A stretch of 20,554 nt of DNA, taken from assembly GCA_001701105.1 (NCBI GenBank), contig DAAI01000013.1, positions 1 to 20,554 on the forward strand, given 5' to 3'. The translations under genes were made by a program, and so were the position numbers. The stretch comes from Bacteroidales bacterium GP1 (GTDB taxonomy: Bacteria; Bacteroidota; Bacteroidia; Bacteroidales; Muribaculaceae). Shown here piece by piece: positions 7,937-15,391 of the stretch. How positions within the stretch are numbered: position 1 is the first letter of the stretch; every line of letters starts with the position of its first letter. Below the pieces are notes generated by a model that ran no database searches, was not told the origin of the DNA, and worked only from the letters and a program-made list of their open reading frames with translations.

Positions 7937-9601
7937 TTATTTCACCATGACCTTTGTAGTCTTGTTGCCCTGACGCATGATGTAGAGGCCCGGTTTCGAT
8001 GCATCGTTCACGCGGATACCGTCGAGTGTGTAGTATTCCACGGGAAGTTCTGAATCAACATCGGTAGCCACGTTCTCGATGCCGGAAGTATAGTCCATCG
8101 GAAGTACATAACCGTAGGTCATGCAGTCGTCGATGCCGAGCATATTCTCGGTAGTGGTGAGGAACATGGAGAGGTCGGTGGTAGCGTGAGGCACGCCGGT
8201 GAACCACATATTTTCGGTCTTGTCCTCATACTCCTCAGTCTCGGGGTTGAATACGGGGTACTCAACATCGAAGTTCATATTCTCCTTCATCCAGGCATAG
8301 AGGTCGGGGTTCTTTTCCTGTACATAGTCCTCAAGTTTGGTGACGGTAGTGGAGCCGGGGAGATACATGGCAGCCTGCTTTATGCCGAGGCTGTTCTCAA
8401 CGAAGCCGATGATCGTGCCGTCGTTAAGGGCCTGAACAGTGTTCATGCCGTCGGCAGGATAGTTGGTAACGGTGCCGTCGGCCACATTGATGGTGAGGGC
8501 GGAATTAATCGTGATGAAGGGGAACCTGCCCATCGGGTCGGGGTTGGGAATTTCAGTCTGGGCGGTAGTCACATAAGTCTTTCCGTCGGGGCTGAGGGAT
8601 ACGGAGTTGAACTGGAAGCTCTTGTGGTCGGGGTCGGCCAGTAGCTGCTGCAAAGCCTCGTCGAAGGCATTGTATTTGGGCAGCCACTCATCGTAGTAAG
8701 CCTGCCATTTTGCCATGGCTGCGTTAAAGGCGGCGATTTCCTCCTCTGTTGCGTAGTCCTCAAGTTCGGGTGCGTCTCCCTGCATACCGTTCGCGAACCA
8801 GTCGTTGAGGTCCTGATTGTAGGCCTCCACTTCATCGGGAGCCATGAATTGATCAAGCGTTGGCATCGAGGGGGAATCGCCTGGCCATTCCGGGAATTTG
8901 ATATTGTTCGGGTTTACGAGGCTTAAACCCACTTCCGTGGAGTACGACCATTCTCCGTTCTCATCCTTGGTATAGATGATGGGGTAGGTAAGCTGGCCGG
9001 AATAATCCACAACCTGACCGGCTATAGTCTTTGCATCATCGGAGATGGCTACAGCCGTGACATACTGTGGCACGCGGCCCGTGAAATCCAGCGAGGGATA
9101 AGGAAGGGTCTTGGGCGAGCCATAGGTGCCGTCCGACTGGAGCTCCCATACTGCGGGCACGAGCATCGGAGTGGCGACATCTTCCAGCGACATCGCCTCC
9201 AAGCCGATGTTTCCGCATATTGTAAGACCATCTGCAGTGATGCCGTTAGTCATGTTGGTGTACTGGGGCTTCGGAGTGTAGAGGGTTGTCCAGGCTCCTC
9301 CGCGCCAGTAAGCGGCGTTGTTGGTCATGAATGTGCTTCCGGTGAGGACGCCCGTGTTCGACACACAGTTTCCGAGGCCTTCGGTATAATAGACGGCCAT
9401 ATCGTCGGAGCAGTTGTAGGAGTTGAATATCTCACCCGTCTTGGGGTTCATGATCGAGGCATTGCCATAGAGGAAGCTGCCGGCAAGAGTACCGTTGGGT
9501 GCAACGCCGGTGAACTGGAAATCATAGTAAACGGCCGGAGTGCTTGCAAGCATCACCTGTGCCCCGAGGGCGGCCGCCAACAATAGTAAAGTTTTTTTCA
9601 T
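7937..9601 (-). CDS. Secreted protein of unknown function with T9SS-like C-terminal tail
   Basis: I do not recognise a specific family. The 554-residue protein begins with a signal peptide (MKK plus a hydrophobic stretch to about residue 19, ending MLAS). Residues 22-230 and 330-420 are beta-rich, with short phrases such as AISDDAKTIAGQVVD, SLSPDGKTYVT and ALNDGTIIGF that resemble repeated blades of propeller-type proteins. Between them, about 253-325, lies an acidic, helical, Trp/Tyr-rich insert. The last 45 residues end YYTLDGIRV, then KPGLYIMRQGNKTTKVMVK, which resembles the type A sorting domain of the type IX secretion system. I start at the ATG at 9599-9601 because the open frame continues upstream without a signal peptide and passes beyond the predicted promoter. 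A surface or secreted location is likely; the function is unknown. Confidence 0.85.
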   Translation of the reverse strand: MKKTLLLLAAALGAQVMLASTPAVYYDFQFTGVAPNGTLAGSFLYGNASIMNPKTGEIFNSYNCSDDMAVYYTEGLGNCVSNTGVLTGSTFMTNNAAYWRGGAWTTLYTPKPQYTNMTNGITADGLTICGNIGLEAMSLEDVATPMLVPAVWELQSDGTYGSPKTLPYPSLDFTGRVPQYVTAVAISDDAKTIAGQVVDYSGQLTYPIIYTKDENGEWSYSTEVGLSLVNPNNIKFPEWPGDSPSMPTLDQFMAPDEVEAYNQDLNDWFANGMQGDAPELEDYATEEEIAAFNAAMAKWQAYYDEWLPKYNAFDEALQQLLADPDHKSFQFNSVSLSPDGKTYVTTAQTEIPNPDPMGRFPFITINSALTINVADGTVTNYPADGMNTVQALNDGTIIGFVENSLGIKQAAMYLPGSTTVTKLEDYVQEKNPDLYAWMKENMNFDVEYPVFNPETEEYEDKTENMWFTGVPHATTDLSMFLTTTENMLGIDDCMTYGYVLPMDYTSGIENVATDVDSELPVEYYTLDGIRVNDASKPGLYIMRQGNKTTKVMVK

Positions 9602-9777
9602 TCGATGTTGGTTTTGGTGAATAAAATATTTAATTTCTGATAGTTGCCACGGCATCATGCAAATGCGTATTGATAGCGGATGATGGTAATCTTTCCCCGC
9701 CTCATATGCCTGCCGGAAGCCCGGCATTGTATGAAGGATGAACGGTACCATATCCCTGGCATGATGGAATGCCGAGC

Positions 9778-9809
9778 CAAAAATACTTAATATTTTTTGA
9801 ATAAACAAA
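9778..9809 (-). promoter_or_regulatory. Promoter of the secreted-protein gene at 7937-9601
   Basis: On the minus strand TTTG (9809-9806), a 20-base spacer and TATTTTTG (9785-9778) match both Bacteroidetes promoter elements. The predicted start near 9772 gives an unusually long leader of about 170 bases before the ATG. Confidence 0.65.
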
Positions 9810-9843
9810 TTATCCGCAATTTTTATTTCTAAAAAATTTTCAC

Positions 9844-9851
9844 TAACTTTA
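9844..9851 (+). promoter_or_regulatory. Possible weak -7 box for the AlbA_2-protein gene
   Basis: TAACTTTA differs from TAnnTTTG only at the last base. The expected -33 position, about 9820-9823, is a run of T without the G. It would place the start about 48 bases before the ATG at 9905. No better candidate was seen in the AT-rich stretch. Confidence 0.3.
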
Positions 9852-9904
9852 CCGCTTATTAATAGGTAATGTTCACATTAACAATTATAAACATTTAAAT
9901 TATC

Positions 9905-12900
9905 ATGTCGACATTTGAAAGAGGTAAAAAATATGTTTTTACCGACCGTCAGTTCAACATCGGGCGTGACACATCGAACCGCCTTACATTTATCGTGCCC
10001 GACCAGGCCACCGGTGGCGAACATCGTATTGTGGCATTTGATTTCCAGAATCAGCGGATGCCGGAGAAGATCACCTGTTATTTTAACGGCACCCGATTCG
10101 AGCAAGATCCCTTTTCTGTGGCTCCGTTGCTGTATAAACCCGGCGAAACCCATAAATTCTATGTGAATTCCGATGTAAGGGCCGGCAGATGCACACTGCG
10201 GGATGAAATCAACAATGTAACTTACAAGAACATATATGTGGGCAAAGGCTCCTTCAAGCGTTTCGACAGGATTTCCTGCGTGATTGATGAGGTGGATTCG
10301 GAGTCGCTCAAGCTCACGCCGGTGTTGGAAAATCAGAAGCGCGACGACGTATTCGGCATTGACAATCTGCTGGAACTCCCGGAGGCCCGCTATCTGCGGC
10401 GGGGAGTGATCCAGCGCCTTCTTGAGATGCCCGAATATGCGGAGGTGAAAACCCTCGTTGAGGCGGAGGACAACCGCTGGGTGATCCCCTTCCTTGAGAC
10501 ATCCCTTGATGTCACCGTGGAGATGCTGAGAGGAAGGATCACGCCAAAAGGATATATCCTGCGTAGCCTTGAAAGCCTTGCCGTGGCCTTGATAGAGCGT
10601 TCCGACTATGTGCTTACCCTTCCGCGAAAGGAGCAGTACGACACTCAGCAGCATCTCGACGACATTGCCCGCAATGCCGGCGATTTCTGGCGCGCCTATA
10701 ATCTTATGGTGAGTCGTGAGGCCGATAACACCATGCTCGGCATCCTCGGTAGCCTTGAGAAATCGCGCCGGTTCTACAAGCCAAATGAGAAAGTGCGGCT
10801 CCTCAGCTCAATGATTCTTCTGGAGGCGGTGAATGTGGATATATATATGGAGCGCATCCTCGGCATCATCGCCACGCATCATACCAACAGCACCTTCATG
10901 CAGTTCTTCAAGACCGGAATGCAGCAGCTTCTGCGTCAGTTTATAAAGGGGCGTGAGGCGGCTCTCGTGCGTAGCGACCGCGATTCCCTGCGTCTTCTTC
11001 TTCGTGCCCTGGCAATGGAGCAGCTGCTCGATGTGGATGAGCATTCACCGGAGGTGGCCGCACGCCGCGGATTCATGTACATTTGCGCCGCCATGCTTAT
11101 CAACAGCTGGGACAATTCCCTTCCGTCGAAGGCCATCCAGTGTTTCGCAGGAGTCGTTACAGGGCCTCTTGAATTTTCCTGGCCCGACCTAAACGACATC
11201 TCCCACCTTTGCTATGCATCGCTCACAAGGCCATTCTCGCAGAGCGACCTCATAAATGCGTCGTCAATGTTCCGCAGTGAACGTGGTACCCTCTCCGTGG
11301 GTCACGGGGCGTTGACGATAAGCTCCTGTGATGATCCCGACCTGATGAAGAAATCCCTTTCCTATGCCCTGTTCCCGGGTATCACGGCAGCCGTGCTTAC
11401 TGAAGAGAAAGTGCCCGGCCTTTCCGGAATCTGCGATGCCAATCCTGTGGTGCAGGCTCCGAAGCTGAAGGAGCTTACCCGCATGGTGCTGGGCTATTCC
11501 GGCATCGTTACGCCCGGCAAACAGCAGCCCTCGGCTCCGCTGCGTCTGGAAAAGGGAGATTCGGTGATGATTTTCGTCACCGGTCAGCGCGAGCCCGGAG
11601 TGTTTGAATGCCGTATCGCCGACAGTTATTACAGAGGCTCGGGGTGTCTGACGGTCCACGACATCGTGGCCTATGAAGTGCGCCCCGTGCTTCAGGATTT
11701 TATGAAAGACGGCAAACCGATGCTCTTCGAGGCCGTGGTCAACGAAGCTCTTCCCGATGGCACCTACACCTTCTCGCTGCGCCGCTCCATCGCCTCGCGT
11801 AACCTTCAGGAAGCTGCCTACGACCGCGATTCCGAGACTGAAGTACCCTGCGTGATAACGGGCGTCTACAAGGCTCCAATAGGATTTTTCGCCCTCTCCA
11901 ACGAGGGTTATCCCCTGGTGGTCTGGCTCCCCTCGAACGCTAATTTCGAACTGCATCGCAACGATATTGTGATGGCCCGCATTATGATGGTCAACTCCGA
12001 TAACAACAATCTCTTTGTAAAATCGGAATTCACCGATCTGCTGAGTCCGGAGGAGTGCACTCCGGATACCGGAATCCGAATCGATGTGCATGATATTTTC
12101 CATCACACTCTCGAAAGTGTAGCCATAGGGATATATGAGGGTGAATTTCAAACCCACGAAGCCGAGGAGCGTCCTGCCATGCGTCTCGAAATGCAGAACG
12201 CCGTGCTTCTGGCTCGCGTGATCAACATAATGAGTTCGCTCGAAGGCACCGAGCTGGGCACGGCATATACGATGGTGTCGCTGGCTCTGCTGATGGCAAG
12301 GATTGCCGGTGACGACGAACTGGCACACACTCTCGAAGCCAAATGCACAGCAATGGAAGCGCTCGGTGAATTTGCCCTCATTTCGAGCGTCGATGCAAAG
12401 ATCTTCGGCTCCAAACTCGCATCGGCCGAGCAATTGCGCCAGCGCGATACGGCCCTCGACCGCTATATAGAGATTCTCAGGATACTCTCCGGCCTTGACC
12501 ATCCGGATGAATGGAAGCCCAAGGAATATCCCGAAAATACGGCAATGGGAATAGTGTCGCGCCTCGTCACGGCTTACAACCAGTTGTGGGGTCTCGGGCT
12601 TGAGGATGCACGCCGCGAAATCCTGAAGGGTATCTACACAACCCTCCGCTTCCCGCAGCCCGAAAGGATAAATGTGGAGAGCCTCAAAGTGCAGGAAGAC
12701 GAGCATAATGAATTTAAGGAAAGCCTTATATATCCTGCCAACAACAATATGCGCGCCGACGACCGCATTCAGGGGCGCGAAATCATGGAAGTGGTATGCG
12801 GGATGCTCAATCACAAAGGAGGCACAATCTACCTCGGCGTAAACAATCAGGCAATCCCCGTTGGGCTTGATGCCGATTTCCGCTTTCTCAACAATGGTTC

Positions 12901-13195
12901 TGACCGTTACGACCTGCGCGACATGGAGGATAAATTCGCACTCAATTTCCATTGGCATCTCCGCAATCAGATTGGAAAGACCTATGAGGGCCTGCCGGTG
13001 ACGGATTTCGTGAAACTATCCTTCGACATCCACGGCGAAAAGGTGACAGGCCGCGTTTCCGTAGAGCCCTTCCCCGGAATGGTCCGAATGAAGGACGGTA
13101 CGGTCTACATCCGTCAGGACTCATCAACGTTGCCTCTCCCTCCGCGCGAGCAAAACGCTTTCATGCAGAGAAGAATCGCCGAGGCTCAACAATAA
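9905..13195 (+). CDS. Large protein with OB/S1-like modules and C-terminal Schlafen AlbA_2 domain
   Basis: The function is not known. The 1096-residue protein lacks a signal peptide or membrane segments and should be cytoplasmic. Residues 1-145 are beta-rich and look OB-fold-like. About 150-540 is mainly helical. About 548-710 holds two or three strand-rich segments that resemble S1/OB modules (for example GDSVMIFVTG at 551-560 and VPCVITGVYKAPIGFFAL at 647-664). About 755-915 is helical again. The C-terminus from about 925 matches the Schlafen AlbA_2 domain: E931/E936 in EDEHNEFKES, GGTIYLGVNN at 972-981, and TVYIRQDSSTLPLPP at 1066-1080. GVNN replaces the more usual GVDD or GVED, so a nuclease site like that of Schlafens may lack its third acidic residue. 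Nucleic-acid binding is a reasonable inference. The ATG at 9905 is the first in frame. Both neighbours encode exported proteins and neither looks like a partner. Confidence 0.85.
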   Translation: MSTFERGKKYVFTDRQFNIGRDTSNRLTFIVPDQATGGEHRIVAFDFQNQRMPEKITCYFNGTRFEQDPFSVAPLLYKPGETHKFYVNSDVRAGRCTLRDEINNVTYKNIYVGKGSFKRFDRISCVIDEVDSESLKLTPVLENQKRDDVFGIDNLLELPEARYLRRGVIQRLLEMPEYAEVKTLVEAEDNRWVIPFLETSLDVTVEMLRGRITPKGYILRSLESLAVALIERSDYVLTLPRKEQYDTQQHLDDIARNAGDFWRAYNLMVSREADNTMLGILGSLEKSRRFYKPNEKVRLLSSMILLEAVNVDIYMERILGIIATHHTNSTFMQFFKTGMQQLLRQFIKGREAALVRSDRDSLRLLLRALAMEQLLDVDEHSPEVAARRGFMYICAAMLINSWDNSLPSKAIQCFAGVVTGPLEFSWPDLNDISHLCYASLTRPFSQSDLINASSMFRSERGTLSVGHGALTISSCDDPDLMKKSLSYALFPGITAAVLTEEKVPGLSGICDANPVVQAPKLKELTRMVLGYSGIVTPGKQQPSAPLRLEKGDSVMIFVTGQREPGVFECRIADSYYRGSGCLTVHDIVAYEVRPVLQDFMKDGKPMLFEAVVNEALPDGTYTFSLRRSIASRNLQEAAYDRDSETEVPCVITGVYKAPIGFFALSNEGYPLVVWLPSNANFELHRNDIVMARIMMVNSDNNNLFVKSEFTDLLSPEECTPDTGIRIDVHDIFHHTLESVAIGIYEGEFQTHEAEERPAMRLEMQNAVLLARVINIMSSLEGTELGTAYTMVSLALLMARIAGDDELAHTLEAKCTAMEALGEFALISSVDAKIFGSKLASAEQLRQRDTALDRYIEILRILSGLDHPDEWKPKEYPENTAMGIVSRLVTAYNQLWGLGLEDARREILKGIYTTLRFPQPERINVESLKVQEDEHNEFKESLIYPANNNMRADDRIQGREIMEVVCGMLNHKGGTIYLGVNNQAIPVGLDADFRFLNNGSDRYDLRDMEDKFALNFHWHLRNQIGKTYEGLPVTDFVKLSFDIHGEKVTGRVSVEPFPGMVRMKDGTVYIRQDSSTLPLPPREQNAFMQRRIAEAQQ

Positions 13196-13258
13196 ATGTG
13201 GAAATTAGCAGTTATAATATCTAATGTCACTCTCTATTTACAATTTTTATATCCATAA

Positions 13259-13290
13259 TTTGGTAATTAAGAAATAACGCCTTATATTTG
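13259..13290 (+). promoter_or_regulatory. Promoter of the Omp28-like gene
   Basis: TTTG (13259-13262), a 20-base spacer and TATATTTG (13283-13290) are an exact match to the Bacteroidetes promoter pattern. The start would be near 13297, about 64 bases before the ATG. I saw no strong terminator between the preceding stop (13195) and this promoter. Confidence 0.75.
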
Positions 13291-13360
13291 TAGCCGAATC
13301 TCCGCTCGAACAACAATAACAGAGAGATAACTGTGCAACTAAATTAAAACCAATAATAGT

Positions 13361-15151
13361 ATGAGAAAAATTTTTACTGCAATGCTGGCTGTCATTGCTT
13401 TCATGGCCACCGGCATGAAGGCCAATGCCGCCAACGATCTTACCGTGGGCTATTGCTACGGAGAGGATCCGAAGAACTGCCCCGCGGTCTATGACGATGA
13501 AAACGCCGAAGTAAGCGCCGCCGTCTACATTCCGGCAAGCTACGCCCAGACCCTGAAGGGAAATAAAGTGACCAAGGTGAATGCCTGCGTGTATATGCGT
13601 ATCAACGCCAATAACCTCCGCGTATGGGTTCGTGAGAGCCTCGACGGCGAGAACCTTGGCGAAGCGTTGATCGAAAAATATACAAGCATAAAGACCGGTT
13701 ACAATGCTCTGGAACTCGACAAGCCATATGAAATCGGTGACAAAGGATTCTATATGGGCATTACCTTCTCCCAGAAGAAAGCCTGCCGCATGATCGATGC
13801 TCTGCCGATGGGCGGCACAGGTACTCTTTTCGTGAAGGCTCCGGGTGCTGACTGGGCAGATATGTCGGCTGAGGGTACGCTTTGCGTGGAAGGTATTCTT
13901 GGCAACGACATCCAGCCTGAATATGATGTGCGCCTTGTGTCGGCACAGGTTTCCCCCTACTACATCATCAGCCAGAAAGAGCTTACGGGTTCGCTCAGCG
14001 TGCGCAACATCGGAAGCAAGAAAGTGACCGGCCTTACCGTTGAAGTCACTCCTGACGGCCTCCCCTCCCTTACTCAGGAAATTGCTTGCAACATAGCCCC
14101 CAACAGCGCTGCAGAAGTGAAATTCAATGTATCTCCGAATATCACCAGCCTTTCTCCCGGCTCATATAAGGTGGGAGTGAAGATCGCATCACTCGCCGAC
14201 GGTCAGGATGCCGATATGGAATCCAACGAAATCGCCGAGGCAGGAGAATTCAAAGTAATCAACTCCGCATTCCCGCGCCGTGTGCTCGTTGAGGAATTTA
14301 CTACGGAGAAGTGTCCCAACTGTCCGCGTGTGGCAAATTTCCTGCATACGATTCTTGAGATGCCCAAATATGAGCGCGTTGAGGCGATATGTCACCACTC
14401 CGGTTACTATACCGACGCCTTCACTATTCCGGCCGACAACAAGTATGTATGGTTCTATAATGCAGGCGGAAGCACCTACGCGCCGGCAATGATGATCGAC
14501 CGCGTAAACCTTGAGGACAATTCACCGGTATTCTTCCCATCTTCACAAGCCTACGTACAGGAATATCTCGACCAGCGTCTTGCTGTGCCTTCATTCGCGA
14601 TGTCGACAGTCGATTTCGATGTTCCGGGTGAAAAGGACAAGACTATCAAGGTAACAGTAAGAGCAGAGCGTAGCGCAAAGGTGCTTGAAGATAACGCTAT
14701 CCTCACCATCTATTTCGTAGAGGACAATGTAAAACCATCATCTGATGGCCAGTCGGGTGCAGCCTCCGGGTTCCTGCATCAGCATGTCACCCGCGCTGTC
14801 AACGATACATGGGGTGTGCCTATCGTATGGGGCGAGGATAATACCTTCACCACAGAATGCACCTTCAATCTGATGAACTACAAGCGCCAGGATCTCAAGG
14901 TGGTAGCAGTAATCTCGCATTACAATTCATCGAACCCGAACGACTGCGAAGTTGAGAACGTTAACTTCCGCCGCCTCGACGGAACCCCCGATGGTGATGT
15001 AAGCGGTGTTGAGCCCGTAATCATTGCAGAGCCTGCAACCGTAATCGGAATCTACGACATCAACGGCCGTCGCCTGAACGAGTATGGGAAAGGCCTCAAC
15101 ATCGTGGTTTATTCCGATGGAACTTCACGCAAGGTGATGATCAATAAGTAA
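13361..15151 (+). CDS. Exported Omp28/thioredoxin-fold protein with T9SS-like C-terminal tail
   Basis: This 596-residue protein begins with a clear signal peptide, cut about residue 23 in the ANA/AND context. Residues 25-185 are beta-rich. About 188-298 looks like a CARDB-type Ig-like domain with the recurring pattern SVRNIGSKKVTGLTVEV. From about 300, RRVLVEEFTTEKCPNCPRV matches the Omp28-like thioredoxin fold, and C318-P-N-C321 occupies the redox CxxC position. The C-terminal 35 residues (IGIYDINGRRL to SRKVMINK) resemble a T9SS type A sorting domain. It is probably periplasmic or surface-exposed. A redox role is possible but unproven, since many members of this fold in Bacteroidetes are uncharacterised. 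It has its own promoter and terminator, so it is probably monocistronic. Confidence 0.87.
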   Translation: MRKIFTAMLAVIAFMATGMKANAANDLTVGYCYGEDPKNCPAVYDDENAEVSAAVYIPASYAQTLKGNKVTKVNACVYMRINANNLRVWVRESLDGENLGEALIEKYTSIKTGYNALELDKPYEIGDKGFYMGITFSQKKACRMIDALPMGGTGTLFVKAPGADWADMSAEGTLCVEGILGNDIQPEYDVRLVSAQVSPYYIISQKELTGSLSVRNIGSKKVTGLTVEVTPDGLPSLTQEIACNIAPNSAAEVKFNVSPNITSLSPGSYKVGVKIASLADGQDADMESNEIAEAGEFKVINSAFPRRVLVEEFTTEKCPNCPRVANFLHTILEMPKYERVEAICHHSGYYTDAFTIPADNKYVWFYNAGGSTYAPAMMIDRVNLEDNSPVFFPSSQAYVQEYLDQRLAVPSFAMSTVDFDVPGEKDKTIKVTVRAERSAKVLEDNAILTIYFVEDNVKPSSDGQSGAASGFLHQHVTRAVNDTWGVPIVWGEDNTFTTECTFNLMNYKRQDLKVVAVISHYNSSNPNDCEVENVNFRRLDGTPDGDVSGVEPVIIAEPATVIGIYDINGRRLNEYGKGLNIVVYSDGTSRKVMINK

Positions 15152-15196
15152 GACTACAAAACCCGCCCGTCTACATAGGTCTCTGCCAGACGGTTC

Positions 15197-15235
15197 GAGG
15201 AGGTGCCCTTTATGTCAGGCACCTCCTCAATTTAA
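15197..15235 (+). terminator. Terminator after the Omp28-like gene
   Basis: A perfect 11-bp stem (GAGGAGGTGCC at 15197-15207 with GGCACCTCCTC at 15218-15228, 10-base loop) is followed by AATTTAATTT. It lies 46 bases past the stop codon. The T tract is interrupted, so some read-through is possible. Confidence 0.75.
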
Positions 15236-15334
15236 TTTATGCAGGGATATTGCAGGCAATTAAGATTTATTTTTACCGGTCAGCAATAATAGAATATAAA
15301 GCGTTGCAAAAGACAATTATTCTGTGGAGAAGGA

Positions 15335-15366
15335 TTTGCTAAATGACGGGATTTGTTGTAATTTTG
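15335..15366 (+). promoter_or_regulatory. Promoter of dnaX-nudC
   Basis: TTTG (15335-15338), a 20-base spacer and TAATTTTG (15359-15366) match the Bacteroidetes promoter pattern exactly. The start would fall near 15372, leaving a short leader of about 20 bases before the dnaX ATG. Confidence 0.75.
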
Positions 15367-15391
15367 CGTATCCTACTGAATTAAGAGCACC

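Larger units (their letters stand above)
9602..9904. other. Divergent intergenic region with back-to-back promoters and a long 5' leader
   Basis: This 303-base stretch holds the minus-strand promoter at 9778-9809 and its roughly 170-base leader, plus the AT-rich presumed promoter region of the gene starting at 9905. The leader can form small hairpins, for example GGCAT/ATGCC at 9758-9773 and TGCCGG/CCGGCA at 9711-9726. No additional gene was found. The frame of the minus-strand gene stays open through it, but the promoter position argues against translation. Confidence 0.6.

Noticed and set aside
9602..9808. In-frame N-terminal extension of the secreted protein
   Set aside because: The extended start lacks a signal peptide, and the predicted promoter lies within the extension. 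The ATG at 9601 starts a good signal peptide.
11264..12958. 564-codon open frame on the minus strand inside the AlbA_2 gene
   Set aside because: It is entirely antisense to a well-supported coding frame, begins and ends at no regulatory signal, and its translation is rich in His/Cys/Val without recognisable domains, as expected from a shadow of biased codon use.
9905..15151. The AlbA_2 gene and its neighbours considered as a defence island
   Set aside because: No restriction, toxin-antitoxin, CRISPR, reverse transcriptase or phage-related gene is adjacent; the flanking genes encode exported proteins and housekeeping functions, and each has its own promoter.
15167..15193. 6-bp inverted repeat CCGTCT/AGACGG after the Omp28-like gene
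   Set aside because: Short stem with a 15-base loop and no T run; the stronger hairpin just downstream (15197-15228) explains termination.
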